A DNA stretch of 64,000 nt. Origin: Duganella alba. GTDB lineage: Bacteria; Pseudomonadota; Gammaproteobacteria; Burkholderiales; Burkholderiaceae_D. Position 1 is the stretch's first letter, and each line of letters opens with the position of its first letter. Shown one piece after another: positions 1 through 9,691 of this stretch. The notes under the pieces are model-generated. The model ran no database searches and was not told the DNA's origin. It saw only the letters and a program-made list of their open reading frames with translations. The stretch is taken from NCBI RefSeq assembly GCF_009674495.1, contig NZ_WKJN01000017.1:1-64000 (forward strand), written 5' to 3'. A program made the translations under genes and the position numbers.

Positions 1-224
1 CCGACCACGCCGCGCTGGCGGCGCTGGCCAGCGACATGGCCCGGCTGCTGGCGCAGGATGACAGCGCCGCCGTGCGCCTGCTGCCGCAGATTGCGCCGCT
101 GCTGGCCGCCGCCGGCTGCCCCGCGCATGCGCAACGGCTGCAACGCTTGCTGGCGAAATACGATTTCGATGCCGCGCAGGCCACGCTGGCCGCCGCTGCG
201 GCTGAACTGAACATCAATCTGTAG
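1..224 (+). CDS. C-terminal end of a probable sensor histidine kinase (partial)
   Basis: The reading frame is open from base 3 to the TAG at 222-224, so only the last 73 residues of a longer protein are present. The tail is helical and Ala/Leu rich, with LLAQDDSAAVRLLPQ followed by KYDFDAAQATLAAAAAEL. This pattern is common at the C-terminus of hybrid sensor kinases that end in an Hpt-like helical segment. It lies 12 bases upstream of an HD-GYP response regulator, which fits a kinase/regulator operon. No catalytic motif is inside the window, so the kinase identity is inferred from the tail and its neighbour. Confidence 0.6.
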   Translation, partial: DHAALAALASDMARLLAQDDSAAVRLLPQIAPLLAAAGCPAHAQRLQRLLAKYDFDAAQATLAAAAAELNINL

Positions 225-236
225 AGAGGAGGCCGC

Positions 237-1370
237 ATGCGCCCTGAACCCACGGTCCTGGTGGTGGACGACACGCCTGACAATATCGACCTGTTGTGCG
301 CCGTGCTGGAACCATACTATCGCACCAGGATCGCCACCAACGGCGAGCGCGCGCTGAAGATCGCCGGCAGCGCGCCCCATCCGGACCTGGTGCTGCTGGA
401 CGTGATGATGCCCGGCATGAGCGGGTATGAGGTGTGCAAAGTGCTGCGCGCCCAGCCGGCCACCAGCCACATTCCCGTGATCTTCGTCACCGCCATGAGC
501 GATGTGGTCGATGAACAGCTGGGCTTTGACCTGGGCGCCGCCGACTACATCACCAAGCCGATTTCCGCGCCGGTGGTGCTGGCCCGCGTCAGGACGCAGC
601 TGGCGATGAAAGGCGTGCACGATTTCCTGCGCGACCAGAACCATTTCCTCGAAGCCGAAGTCCAGCGCCGCACGCGCGAGATCGTCGCCCTGCAGGATGT
701 CACCATCCACGCCATGGCCTCGCTGGCGGAAACCCGCGACAACGAGACCGGCAACCACATCCGCCGCACCGCCCACTATGTGCGGACACTGGCGCTGCAA
801 CTGCGCGACCACCCGAGATTCCGCGCCTTCCTGACCGACCACGTCATCGACTTGCTGCAGAAGTCGGCGCCGCTGCACGACATCGGCAAGGTCGGCATCC
901 CGGACCGGATTCTGTTGAAGCCCGGGCGTTTCGAAGGCAACGAGTTCGAGATCATGAAAACCCACACCACATTGGGCCGCGACGCCATTGTGCAGGCCGA
1001 GCGCGAACTCGGGCTGGAAGTGGAATTTCTCAAGTTTGCCAAGGAGATCGCCTACAGCCACCAGGAAAAGTGGGACGGCAGCGGCTATCCGCAAGGACTG
1101 GCGGGCGATGCCATTCCGGTGTCGGCGCGGCTGATGGCGGTGGCCGATGTCTACGACGCGCTGATCAGCCGGCGCGTCTACAAGGACGGCATGCCGCACG
1201 CGGCGGCGGCGGCGATCATCGCCGAGGGACGCGGATCGCATTTCGATCCGGACATGGTGGATGCCTTCCTGGCGGTACAACACATCTTCGTCGATATCGC
1301 CGAGCGCTACGCGGATTCCGATCTGGACATGGAAACCGCGCGCGCCAAGGTGGAAAAATTCAGCGGCTGA
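237..1370 (+). CDS. Response regulator with HD-GYP c-di-GMP phosphodiesterase domain
   Basis: This 377-residue protein has an N-terminal receiver domain, with the acidic pair DD at 11-12, the phospho-acceptor Asp55 in LVLLDVMMPG, and a conserved Lys in ITKP. A short coiled linker leads to an HD-GYP domain: HD at 214-215 in LHDIGKVGIPD, then EKWDGSGYP with GYP at 283-285. The family hydrolyses cyclic di-GMP, and phosphorylation by the upstream kinase would be expected to control it. An AGGAGG ribosome site lies just before the ATG. It follows the partial kinase by 12 bases and its 3' end overlaps the convergent DoxX gene by 11 bases. Confidence 0.95.
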   Translation: MRPEPTVLVVDDTPDNIDLLCAVLEPYYRTRIATNGERALKIAGSAPHPDLVLLDVMMPGMSGYEVCKVLRAQPATSHIPVIFVTAMSDVVDEQLGFDLGAADYITKPISAPVVLARVRTQLAMKGVHDFLRDQNHFLEAEVQRRTREIVALQDVTIHAMASLAETRDNETGNHIRRTAHYVRTLALQLRDHPRFRAFLTDHVIDLLQKSAPLHDIGKVGIPDRILLKPGRFEGNEFEIMKTHTTLGRDAIVQAERELGLEVEFLKFAKEIAYSHQEKWDGSGYPQGLAGDAIPVSARLMAVADVYDALISRRVYKDGMPHAAAAAIIAEGRGSHFDPDMVDAFLAVQHIFVDIAERYADSDLDMETARAKVEKFSG

Positions 1371-1827
1371 AGCCGTAGCGTTTCAGCAGCGCATCCAGCG
1401 AGAACCGGCCGGAGCCGAACGCCGCCAGCACCAGCAGCAGGATGCCCCAGTAGAAGTGGTCATTGATGCCGGCCGGGCACTCCGCCTTGAACAGCTCAGG
1501 GTAGGACAGCACGGCGGTGATGTTGACGAACAGCAGCCCCAGCGCGGCCGGCCGGCCCAGCAGGCCGATAAACAGCAAGACAGGAAACACCAGTTCGCCG
1601 CCGGCGCCCAGCCAGGCCGCCAGGTGCGGCGACAGCAGGGGCACGTGGTATTCGTACTGGAACAGTGTCAGCGTCGCATTCCAGTCGCTGAGCTTGACCA
1701 TGCCGGCCTTGAAGAACTGCCAGCCGACATACAGGCGCAACGCCAGACTGACCAGGCCGCCGGCCCAGTCGCTGATGACGGCGTCGTGGCGGGACAGGGC
1801 CTGGAAAGGAACAAGAAGATTTTTCAT
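1360..1827 (-). CDS. DoxX family membrane protein
   Basis: The protein has 155 residues and about four hydrophobic helices, including LVSLALRLYVGWQFFKAG, LGAGGELVFPVLLFIGLLG and FYWGILLLVLAAFGSG. These match the DoxX family of small inner-membrane proteins, linked in some species to respiratory or redox homeostasis but mostly of unknown role. Its start overlaps the end of the upstream chemoreceptor gene by four bases (ATGA), so the two are probably translated together. I see no catalytic residues and no clear functional link to chemotaxis. Confidence 0.85.
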   Translation of the reverse strand: MKNLLVPFQALSRHDAVISDWAGGLVSLALRLYVGWQFFKAGMVKLSDWNATLTLFQYEYHVPLLSPHLAAWLGAGGELVFPVLLFIGLLGRPAALGLLFVNITAVLSYPELFKAECPAGINDHFYWGILLLVLAAFGSGRFSLDALLKRYGFSR

Positions 1828-3401
1828 TGCAGTGCTTTCGTTGCGGTTTCAGTGGGAGGAATCAGTTTGAAGATGCTGACCGAGTGCGACAGGGTTTCGG
1901 CTTCATCCTGCAGGCTGCGCGCCGCTGCCGCCGCCAGTTCCACCAGCGCGGCGTTCTGTTGCGTCATTTCATCCATTTGCGCGATGGCTTCGTTGACCTG
2001 CACGATGCCCAGACTTTGTTCGTTGCTGGCGGCGGTAATCTCGGCCATGATGTTGGCCACCTGATGGACCGACTGCACCACCAGGCCCATGGTCTGGCCG
2101 GCGTCGTCCACCACGGCGCTGCCGCTGTCGATGCGCTGCACCGCGTCGTCGATCAGCGTCTTGATTTCGCGCGCGGCGGTGGCGGAGCGCTGCGCCAGGT
2201 TGCGCACCTCGGTGGCGACCACGGCAAAGCCGCGCCCCTGTTCGCCGGCCCGGGCCGCTTCCACCGCCGCGTTCAGCGCCAGAATATTGGTCTGGAAGGC
2301 GATACTGTCAATCACGCCGATAATATCGGCCACGCGCCGCGAGCTTTCCTTGATCGATCCCATGGTGTGCACCACCTGAGTCACCAGTTCGCCACCCCGG
2401 CCGGCCACCGTTGACGCCGAAATCACCAGCTGGTTGGCCTGGCGCGCATTGTCGGCGTTTTGCCGCACGGTGGCCGTCAGCTGCTCCATCGAGCTGGCGG
2501 TCTGCTCCAGCGAACTGGCTTGCGCCTCGGTGCGGCCGGATAAATCCAGGTTGCCGGCCGCGATATTCCTGGAAGCGACGCCGATCGTGTCGGTGCTGTG
2601 GCGGACCTGGCTGACCGTGTGCACCAGGCTGGCGTTCATGTGGTGCAGCGCATGCAGCAGCGCGCCGGTTTCATCCTTGGCGTTGGCGCGGATGTCGGTG
2701 GTGAGGTCGCCGGCCGCAACCGACTGCGCCACCTGCACGGCGGCCCGCATCGGCGCGGTGATCGAGGCGGTGATGGTCAGCGCCAGCAGCGCCGACACCA
2801 CCAGCGCTACGGCGCCGATGGCCAGCATTAGGCGGCGCGAGGCCGTGATGTGGCCGGCGGCGGCGGCCGCGCCGCGCTCGATATCGGCTTGCTGGAACTG
2901 CACCATGCGTGCGGTCAGGTCCAGCAGGTGATCGAGCGCGGGGAACACCTCGCGGTTCATCGCGGCGGCGGCGTTGTCGGCGGCGCCGGCCTCGACCAGC
3001 AGGGCGGCGTCCAGGAACACCTCGCTGTAGCGCTTGCGCGCGGCCTGGATTTGGGTCATCAGCGCCTGTTCCTGCGCCGTGCCGGCCAGTTGCGCCAGCC
3101 GCGCCAGCGCGGCGTCGATGACCACCTTGTCCTTGTCGATGCGCTGATACTGCCTGGCGCGTTCGGCCACGTCGTGCACGATGAACAGCGCCAGCAGGCG
3201 CCGCGCATCCTCGCGCGCGGCGGCGTCGATGGTGGCGGCGGCGGACGCGCTGGGCCAGTCGCGTTCGACAATGTCGGTGGTGCTGGCGCTGATGGCGCCA
3301 AAGCGGCCGATGCTGGTGATGATCATGACCAGCATCAGCGCGACAAGTGTGCTGAAACCGATGGCGAGCCTGGTTTTGATCCTGAAGTTGGTCCACTTCA
3401 T
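1824..3401 (-). CDS. Methyl-accepting chemotaxis protein
   Basis: This is a 525-residue transmembrane chemoreceptor. The first membrane helix is near residues 12-34. It is followed by a helical periplasmic domain of four-helix-bundle type, a second helix around 190-210, a HAMP segment and a long cytoplasmic signalling domain. The highly conserved hairpin tip reads [20 protein letters not shown], followed by [20 protein letters not shown]. It lacks a C-terminal CheR-tethering pentapeptide and ends in ETATKALQ. The periplasmic domain gives no ligand. It heads a two-gene unit with DoxX. No obvious ribosome site or sigma-28 promoter was found upstream. Confidence 0.95.
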   Translation of the reverse strand: MKWTNFRIKTRLAIGFSTLVALMLVMIITSIGRFGAISASTTDIVERDWPSASAAATIDAAAREDARRLLALFIVHDVAERARQYQRIDKDKVVIDAALARLAQLAGTAQEQALMTQIQAARKRYSEVFLDAALLVEAGAADNAAAAMNREVFPALDHLLDLTARMVQFQQADIERGAAAAAGHITASRRLMLAIGAVALVVSALLALTITASITAPMRAAVQVAQSVAAGDLTTDIRANAKDETGALLHALHHMNASLVHTVSQVRHSTDTIGVASRNIAAGNLDLSGRTEAQASSLEQTASSMEQLTATVRQNADNARQANQLVISASTVAGRGGELVTQVVHTMGSIKESSRRVADIIGVIDSIAFQTNILALNAAVEAARAGEQGRGFAVVATEVRNLAQRSATAAREIKTLIDDAVQRIDSGSAVVDDAGQTMGLVVQSVHQVANIMAEITAASNEQSLGIVQVNEAIAQMDEMTQQNAALVELAAAAARSLQDEAETLSHSVSIFKLIPPTETATKALQ

Positions 3402-3529
3402 GCGGTGGCCGCCTGATCCGGAGTGTTGCTGTGCATGATTGCGATCCTTGTCGAGTTGAAGAGACTACGTGCCGTTAGTCGGCGCCGTGCTTAAACTCTT
3501 ACAGACAAGGATCGTTATTTTCATGGACT

Positions 3530-3558
3530 CCGGCGCGGCTGAGAGTCGCCGGCGCGGC
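3530..3558. repeat. Short direct repeat
   Basis: The 10-mer CCGGCGCGGC occurs at 3530-3539 and again at 3549-3558, a period of 19 bases. It lies between the chemoreceptor and the bestrophin-like gene. The unit is GC-rich, so chance or a weak protein-binding site are both possible. Confidence 0.4.
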
Positions 3559-3575
3559 CTTCGCCCAATCGCGAG

Positions 3576-4493
3576 CTAGGTCAGTTGATACGAACTGCCG
3601 GGTTCAAGCTCGGCGGGGATGTCTTCATCGCACAATTCAAGCACCGAGCGCTCGATCGTTCGGGCAATCGCATCGAGCGGGAGCGCGTTCGGGGCAACGC
3701 CAAACGGGTCTGCAACCTCATTGGCGATGGCTTCCAGGGCGATCAGCGTATAAGAGATGAAGACGCACAGAACCGGCGTCAGGTATTCCGAGGAGTCGAC
3801 CAGGCCGAATGGCAGGAACAGGCAATACGCGTAGACAGACCGGTGCAGCAGCACGCTGTAGGCAAATGGGATGGGCGTCGACTTGATGCGTTCGCAGGCG
3901 CCGATGCATTTTTCCATCTCGTTGATTTGCGTATCCAGCATCCATCGGATGGAACCATGATCGGCGGTCTGGCAGAGGTGCGCCAGCCGGTTGCGCACAT
4001 CCTTGAGCAAATAAACCGGGACGTATGCCTTGTCCTGGATGGCGCGGGCGCGCTGCGGCCCCAGGATGCGTTTCAAGTCTTCGGTGGCGTCGCTGCCCCG
4101 AAGCTGGTGCTTCAGCGCGTACGCGGCAGCGATGATTTCATTTGCCAGCAGCAGTTTGAGTTCCCGGTTCTCGCGGCCCGGGACGTAACTCAGGATTTGC
4201 GAGGTCAGCGCCCGCGCGGCGATCAGGAAATTGCCCCAGGCGGTGCGGGCTTCGATAAACCGGGCATAGCTCGCATTGTTGCGGAACACCAGGAACACCG
4301 CCAACGTCAGGCCGAACAGGGTAAACGACGCGGGACTCAGCGGGATTTTCTCGCCGAACACTGTTCCGTGGGTAAAGACTGCCAATGTACTGAGTAGTCC
4401 CAGCAGGATTAGTTGCGGAATGATGGTTTGCAGGACCGAGCCATTCCAGATGAATAGCATCCGGAACCAGCTCTGCATAGGTCTGACGATCAT
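3576..4493 (-). CDS. Bestrophin-like membrane protein
   Basis: This 305-residue protein belongs to the bacterial bestrophin/UPF0187 family of pentameric ion channels. The N-terminus MIVRPMQSWFRMLFIWNGSV leads into a hydrophobic segment. It is followed by the typical FRNNASYARFIEARTAWG stretch, in which the family has an R-N-n-x-y-x-R pattern, and a central region of helices. Later segments around PFAYSVLLHRSVYAYCLFLPFGLVD and the cluster ADPFGVAPNALPLDAIAR are also family hallmarks. Bacterial homologues conduct cations, whereas the animal ones conduct chloride. It is monocistronic here, with 174 bases to the chemoreceptor and 96 to the next gene. Confidence 0.88.
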   Translation of the reverse strand: MIVRPMQSWFRMLFIWNGSVLQTIIPQLILLGLLSTLAVFTHGTVFGEKIPLSPASFTLFGLTLAVFLVFRNNASYARFIEARTAWGNFLIAARALTSQILSYVPGRENRELKLLLANEIIAAAYALKHQLRGSDATEDLKRILGPQRARAIQDKAYVPVYLLKDVRNRLAHLCQTADHGSIRWMLDTQINEMEKCIGACERIKSTPIPFAYSVLLHRSVYAYCLFLPFGLVDSSEYLTPVLCVFISYTLIALEAIANEVADPFGVAPNALPLDAIARTIERSVLELCDEDIPAELEPGSSYQLT

Positions 4494-4589
4494 GAATGGC
4501 AGGCGCAGTGATTGGGAAGTGCTTATGTTACCCCTTTTATGGGCCTGGCGATCTGAACGGCCTCCATGGCGCTGGATCTTTTACCGCAG

Positions 4590-5471
4590 TCAATAGATGT
4601 CGCGGACCGCCTGGTAGTCCTGATCCGAGATGGGCACGAATCGCACGCCGTCGATATTTTCCAGCACGGCGGCCTGGCGCGCGCCGTCGCCTTTCAGGAA
4701 GACGCTGCGGATCTTTTTCTTCAGCCCTTCGCACAGCTGGCCGCGGTACACGAAGGGATCGAGGGGGAACGCTTGCGAGCGCCAGATCACGCGCACTTTC
4801 TGCATGGCGGCCGGGTCGGTGATGGCCGCCGCCAGGTTGACGCTGCCGACGAAGGCGGCGTCGGCGCGGCCGTCGAGGACGCGGCTGACGGACTGCACGT
4901 GGCTGCCCGTATAGCCGATCTGTCCGAAGTAGGATTCCAGCGGCTGGCCGGCCTGCCTGGCGAAGACATGCCGGGGAATCAGGGCGCCCGAGGTGCTTTG
5001 CGGATCGACCAACGCCAGGCGCTTGCCGCGCACCGCCGCGATATTGCCGATGCCGCTGTCGGCCCGCACGATCAGCAGCGAGTGGTAGAAGGCGCCGGCC
5101 TGCTGGTAGGCGTTGGCCTTGTGCTCAAAGCTGGCGAACGCCGTCAGTTGCGGATCGGCCTTCTTGGCCGCGACATAGCTGGCGGGGCCGAGGCGGGCCA
5201 GCTGGATGGCGCCGGACAACAATCCTTCCACCACCGCGCCGTAAGAGGGCGGGACGTAAATCTCGACCGGAATGCCGAGCGCCGCGCGCAGTTCCTGCAC
5301 CAGCGGCTGATGCGCGAGCATGTCCTTCTTGAGGTCTCCCGATGGAATGATCGAAATGCGCAGCATAGCGGGGTTTTCACATTCGGCGCCGGTGACGGCG
5401 CCGGCGTGCAGCCACAGCCAGCCAAGCAGGAGCAGGGGAACCAGTGACCGGCGGGAGCGAGCGATGTTCAT
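4590..5471 (-). CDS. PhnD-like periplasmic substrate-binding protein
   Basis: The 293-residue product has a signal peptide (MNIARSRRSLVPLLLLGWLWLHAG as the start region). A type-2 binding-protein fold of the phosphate/phosphite/phosphonate (PhnD) family follows: RISIIPSGDLKKDM, ARLGPASYVAAKK, ALVDPQSTSGALIPR and RADAAFVGSVN. I chose the ATG at 5471 because it gives a signal peptide and overlaps the upstream GGDEF-EAL gene by four bases (ATGA). No ABC permease or ATPase is nearby. The protein is therefore more likely a periplasmic sensor partner for the adjacent c-di-GMP enzyme than a transport component, though that role is inferred. Confidence 0.88.
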   Translation of the reverse strand: MNIARSRRSLVPLLLLGWLWLHAGAVTGAECENPAMLRISIIPSGDLKKDMLAHQPLVQELRAALGIPVEIYVPPSYGAVVEGLLSGAIQLARLGPASYVAAKKADPQLTAFASFEHKANAYQQAGAFYHSLLIVRADSGIGNIAAVRGKRLALVDPQSTSGALIPRHVFARQAGQPLESYFGQIGYTGSHVQSVSRVLDGRADAAFVGSVNLAAAITDPAAMQKVRVIWRSQAFPLDPFVYRGQLCEGLKKKIRSVFLKGDGARQAAVLENIDGVRFVPISDQDYQAVRDIY

Positions 5472-7855
5472 GGCGAAGGAAAGGTGTAGTGGCGTTTGCG
5501 CAGCAGCGGCGCGATGTCCTGCGCGGACACCGGGCGCTGCAGGAAGAATCCCTGTACCTGGTCGCAGCCGGCCGCCTTCAGGTGCAGCAACTGGTCTTTG
5601 CTCTCCACGCCTTCGGCCACCACGATCAGTCCGAGGTTGTGGGCCAGCGAGATGGTCGAGGCGACGATGACCGCGTCGTCGGTGTCGTTGCGGATGTCGC
5701 GGATGAAGGAACGGTCCACCTTGACGGCGTTGATCGGCAGCTGTTTCAGCATGCTCAGACCGGAAAAGCCAGTGCCGTAGTCGTCCAGCGCGATCTTGAT
5801 GCCGATGGCGGCCAGCGACTCCAGGTTGCGGCGCGCCAGCTGGGTGTCTTCGATCAGACTGCTCTCGGTGATTTCGATCTCGATCCATGCGGGATTGACA
5901 TCATGGCGCACCAGCGATGCGATCACATCCTCGGGCAGGAGGTTGTCGCGCAACTGGTGCGCGGAAACGTTGATCGCCACCGGCACCAGCGGCACAGCGT
6001 CGGCGTGCCACGCTGCGATCTGGCGGCAGACGGCGTCGATCACCCAGCGTCCGAGCGGGATGATGTAGTTCTGCTCTTCGGCCAGCGGGATAAAGTCGCC
6101 GGGGAAGATCAGGCCGTGTTCGGGATGGTCCCAGCGTATCAGCGCCTCAAGACCGACCACAGCGAAGTCGTCGAGCGCCACCTTGGGCTGGAAGTGCAGG
6201 CAGAATTCATTGTCGTGCATGGCGGACTTGAAGCGCGAAGCCAGTTCCGAGCGCCGCGCGCTCGAGGCGTTCAGCGAGGCGTCGTAAAAGCGGAACACGC
6301 CGCGTCCCCTGGCCTTGGCGCTGTACATGGCATGATCGGCATGGAGCAACAAATCGTCCACGCTCTGGCCGTCGCGCGGATACAGCGCAATGCCGACGCT
6401 GGGACTGGTTTCGACGTTGTGGCCGTCGAGGTTGACGTAGGTTTGCGACAGTTCCCGCACCAGGTTGGCGGCCAGCTGGCTGACGAACTCCTCGGACGGA
6501 ATCTCGGACAGCAGCACGACGAATTCGTCGCCGCCCAGGCGCGCGACCAGGTCGTAGTTGCGCACCGCTGCCTGGAGCCGGGTGGCCACCGCCTTCAGCA
6601 GCAGATCACCGACCGCATGCCCGAGATTGTCATTGACCAGCTTGAAGCGATCGAGATCGAAGAACAGCAGCGCGTACAAATTCCTGCTGCGCCGGGCACG
6701 CTTGAGTTCGGACGAGGCCAGCTGCTGGAATTGCCGGCGGTTGGGGATGCCGGTCAGGTAATCGTGCGAGGCCAGCGCCAGCGCCCGGGTCTTTTCCTGC
6801 TCCAGCAGGTCGATCAGTTTCTTTTTTTCCTGCTCGGAACTGGCCACCGCCTGGTGCAGGCGATGCTGATGCCGCAGGCTGAACACCACCACCAGGATGA
6901 CCAGGATGACCACCGCCGAGAAGATCAGGGTGCGCACCAGATAGGCCTGGTGCTGGGCCGCCAGCCTGCCCAGCACCACGGCCGAATTCTGTGTCACGGC
7001 GACCTGAATCGGGTAGTGCGCAAGGCTGTGTACCGAGGAAAGATAGCCAAGGTCGGTCGGACCGCTGGAAAACGTGGACGCGTCCATGTCGCCGGGCAGC
7101 GTGGAATGCGAGCCCGGCAATCGGGTGTCGAAGGACAGGGCGCCTTCGCGCAGGACGGCCAACGGCAAACCATCCGAATGAATCAGCTCGATGCTGCCGC
7201 CCTGGCCAAGCTCGACCTCGCGGTAGCGGGAAAGGATGTAGCCCAGGTCGAGGATGGCGCCGTAGTAGCCCCGGCGCTCGTCGCCAAGCGGCACCAGGAT
7301 GGGCAGCCGCCAGGCGCCGTTGCCGTCGACGGGGGGATGGCCGATCAGCACCTGTGACGAATCGGTGGGCTGGCCGCCGCGCAGCGCCTGATCGAGCAGC
7401 GGCTGCAATTCGGTTTCCGTGCGCTGGTGTGCCGACGAATAAACCAGCTTGCCGTCCTGGTCGTACACCGCCGCCCGCAGGTACGCGGAATCGCCGACCT
7501 GCTGGGGATTGAAGTGCAGGCTTTTTGCGGCGGGAGACGGGGCGTTGCTGCTGGTGATGCGCGCGTACAGGGATGACCTGCCCAATACCTCTTCCAGATT
7601 GGTGGCGACGATGGTGGCGATATTCCGGCTGCTTTCCGTGGTCGCCTCGAGCGCCAGCTTTTTTTCGTTCTGGATGCGGGTGAAGTGCAGGGCCCACAGA
7701 TAGATCAGCAGGGCCAGTCCGAGGACGAAGGCGCCGGGAATCAACGTATGCTGGCTGGTGAGGAGCAAAGCGCTACGACGTTTGAAAGCAGCAAGAAATG
7801 AAAGCATGGGGTTGGCGGAGCCAAGTGGTATTGCAAAGCGTAAAAATTTCCCCAT
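5468..7855 (-). CDS. GGDEF-EAL c-di-GMP signalling protein with periplasmic sensor domain
   Basis: The protein has 795 residues. A membrane helix near 35-57 and another near 310-330 flank a periplasmic region resembling a Cache-type sensor. A short coiled segment leads to a GGDEF domain (RLGGDEF, GGDEF at 441-445) and then an EAL domain (LEALIRWD, EAL at 570-572, with downstream ALDDYGTGFSGLS and LGLIVVAEGVE). Both signatures are intact, so cyclase and phosphodiesterase activity are both possible. The start at 7855 is uncertain. The ATG at 7807 (MLSFLAAF) would also keep both helices, and neither has a strong ribosome site. It is coupled to the PhnD-like gene. Confidence 0.93.
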   Translation of the reverse strand: MGKFLRFAIPLGSANPMLSFLAAFKRRSALLLTSQHTLIPGAFVLGLALLIYLWALHFTRIQNEKKLALEATTESSRNIATIVATNLEEVLGRSSLYARITSSNAPSPAAKSLHFNPQQVGDSAYLRAAVYDQDGKLVYSSAHQRTETELQPLLDQALRGGQPTDSSQVLIGHPPVDGNGAWRLPILVPLGDERRGYYGAILDLGYILSRYREVELGQGGSIELIHSDGLPLAVLREGALSFDTRLPGSHSTLPGDMDASTFSSGPTDLGYLSSVHSLAHYPIQVAVTQNSAVVLGRLAAQHQAYLVRTLIFSAVVILVILVVVFSLRHQHRLHQAVASSEQEKKKLIDLLEQEKTRALALASHDYLTGIPNRRQFQQLASSELKRARRSRNLYALLFFDLDRFKLVNDNLGHAVGDLLLKAVATRLQAAVRNYDLVARLGGDEFVVLLSEIPSEEFVSQLAANLVRELSQTYVNLDGHNVETSPSVGIALYPRDGQSVDDLLLHADHAMYSAKARGRGVFRFYDASLNASSARRSELASRFKSAMHDNEFCLHFQPKVALDDFAVVGLEALIRWDHPEHGLIFPGDFIPLAEEQNYIIPLGRWVIDAVCRQIAAWHADAVPLVPVAINVSAHQLRDNLLPEDVIASLVRHDVNPAWIEIEITESSLIEDTQLARRNLESLAAIGIKIALDDYGTGFSGLSMLKQLPINAVKVDRSFIRDIRNDTDDAVIVASTISLAHNLGLIVVAEGVESKDQLLHLKAAGCDQVQGFFLQRPVSAQDIAPLLRKRHYTFPSP

Positions 7856-8053
7856 GGTATCAAAACAAGATGACGTTTCTGTGACATGCGCCGTTTCCCC
7901 TGCTGGTACGGCCTTTTCCGCGCTTGTAAATAGCCCTAAAGCTTAGTCTGTTGTGTAAATAACTCCGGATTGTTTTTGGCTGGAAAATCTCGTATTTTGT
8001 CGCTTACACAAGAAAAGTTTCTTAAACTTCAGTACCAACATTGGGAGCTTTAA

Positions 8054-9652
8054 ATGTCGATCACCAATCTCAGGGTAGGTACGCGCTTGGCTGGGGGATT
8101 TGCACTCGTGTTATTGATGATGGTCGCGTTGGCGATCACAGGCCTGGTCCGGATGTCGACCATGCAGGCCACCCTGAACAGCATCGTCAACGTCGAAAAT
8201 GTGAAAGTCGGGCATATTGTTGCCATGCGCCAATCTGTGATGGAAGCGATTCTGAACGCCCGCAATGTGGCGTTGATGACCGATCAACAGGACATTGCCG
8301 CCGAAACCGGGCGCCTGGAAGACAACCGGGCGGTCTATAAAAAGCGCTTCGAACTGCTGGACGGGATGGTGGCCAGTGGCGGCGAGCGTGCCGCGCTGGA
8401 CAAAATCGTCGCCACGCGCGCGGCGTCGATTAACGTCGTGAAAAAAATGGCCGATCTGACGGCGGCCGGCGACAAGGCCGGCTCAGTGCAGGTGCTGCTC
8501 AAGGAGCTGCAGCCGCTCCAGCGCAAAACCCTGGACGCCATGGATGAGATGGTGGCGTATGAGGAGCGGCAAATGCAGTTGGCGGTGCGGCAGGCGGAGG
8601 ACGCTCATTCGTCAAGCCGTACCCAATCCATTATTTTCATGGCGCTGGCCGCCGTATTTGGCGCGGCCCTGGCGTGGGTGATCACCGACAGCCTGATCCG
8701 GCAGATGGGCGGCGAACCGAACTATGCCGCCGAGATTGCGAGCAAAATCGCGGAAGGGGAGTTGTGCGTGCCGATCGATATCAAGCCTGACGATCATGCC
8801 AGCTTGCTGTTCGCAATGCGGGCCATGCGCGACAAGCTGGCGATGATGGTGGGCGATGTGCGCAGCGCCACCCAAAGTATTGCTGAAGCGTCCAGCGAAA
8901 TCGCAACGGGCAATATGGATTTATCCCAGCGGACAGACCAGCAGGCCAGCGCGCTGGAGGAAACCGCCTCCTCGATGGAACAACTGACCTCCGTGGTGCG
9001 GCAGAACACCGGCAACGCGCGCCACGGCAACAGCCTGGCGCGCTCGGCGTCCGAGGCTGCCGCCCATGGCGGCGTGGTGGTGACGCGGGTCATCGACACG
9101 ATGGGGGCCATCAACGCTTCCGCGCGCAAGATCGTCGATATCATCAGCGTGATCGACGGCATCGCGTTTCAAACCAATATTCTGGCCTTGAATGCGGCGG
9201 TGGAGGCGGCGCGCGCCGGTGAGCAGGGGCGCGGTTTTGCCGTGGTGGCAGGGGAGGTCCGCAACCTGGCGCAGCGCTCGGCGGCGGCGGCGAAGGAAGT
9301 TAAACAGCTGATCGACAACTCGGTTGCCGAGGTTGAAACAGGCAGCAAACTGGTCGATGAGGCAGGCGCGGCCATGGCAAGCGTCGTCGAAAGCATCGGC
9401 CGCGTGACGGACATCATGGGCGAAATCGCGGTCGCCAGCGAAGAGCAATCCGAAGGAATCGGCCAGGTAAATCATGCGGTGACGGAGATGGACGGCGTCA
9501 CCCAGCAAAACGCCGCGCTGGTCGAGGAGGCCGCCGCTGCCGCCCAGTCGATGCAGCAGCAGTCTGTCCGTCTGGCGGAGATCGTGAGCTTGTTCCGCCT
9601 GCAGGAGCTGCCGTCAAAACCAGCGCCGCTTACGCTGGCGTACGGCGGTTAG
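8054..9652 (+). CDS. Methyl-accepting chemotaxis protein
   Basis: This 532-residue chemoreceptor starts [20 protein letters not shown] and has a first membrane helix at about 10-33. A four-helix-bundle periplasmic domain comes next, then a second helix around 193-211, HAMP, and the signalling domain with [20 protein letters not shown]. The C-terminus (LTLAYGG) has no methyltransferase-binding pentapeptide. A GGGAGC ribosome site lies before the ATG. The 198 bases upstream are AT-rich and shared with the divergent GGDEF-EAL gene. The binding protein gene that follows is convergent, so it is not an operon partner, although it could still present a ligand to this receptor. Confidence 0.95.
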   Translation: MSITNLRVGTRLAGGFALVLLMMVALAITGLVRMSTMQATLNSIVNVENVKVGHIVAMRQSVMEAILNARNVALMTDQQDIAAETGRLEDNRAVYKKRFELLDGMVASGGERAALDKIVATRAASINVVKKMADLTAAGDKAGSVQVLLKELQPLQRKTLDAMDEMVAYEERQMQLAVRQAEDAHSSSRTQSIIFMALAAVFGAALAWVITDSLIRQMGGEPNYAAEIASKIAEGELCVPIDIKPDDHASLLFAMRAMRDKLAMMVGDVRSATQSIAEASSEIATGNMDLSQRTDQQASALEETASSMEQLTSVVRQNTGNARHGNSLARSASEAAAHGGVVVTRVIDTMGAINASARKIVDIISVIDGIAFQTNILALNAAVEAARAGEQGRGFAVVAGEVRNLAQRSAAAAKEVKQLIDNSVAEVETGSKLVDEAGAAMASVVESIGRVTDIMGEIAVASEEQSEGIGQVNHAVTEMDGVTQQNAALVEEAAAAAQSMQQQSVRLAEIVSLFRLQELPSKPAPLTLAYGG

Positions 9653-9691
9653 CGCTGTATCCGGGCCACGGCGCGCTGCGGCAGGGCGGTT

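Noticed and set aside
3530..3558. Direct repeat as part of a mobile element
   Set aside because: Only two 10-base copies, GC-rich, no transposase or target duplication nearby.
5472..7357. Very long open frames on the plus strand opposite the GGDEF-EAL gene and elsewhere
   Set aside because: They are shadows of GC-rich genes: no family motifs, and the opposite frame has clear catalytic signatures.
7937..7962. Sigma-28-like promoter (TAAAGCTT-N10-GTAAATAA) upstream of the second chemoreceptor
   Set aside because: The spacer is 10 in place of 11 and the -10 half matches only five of eight positions, too weak to call.
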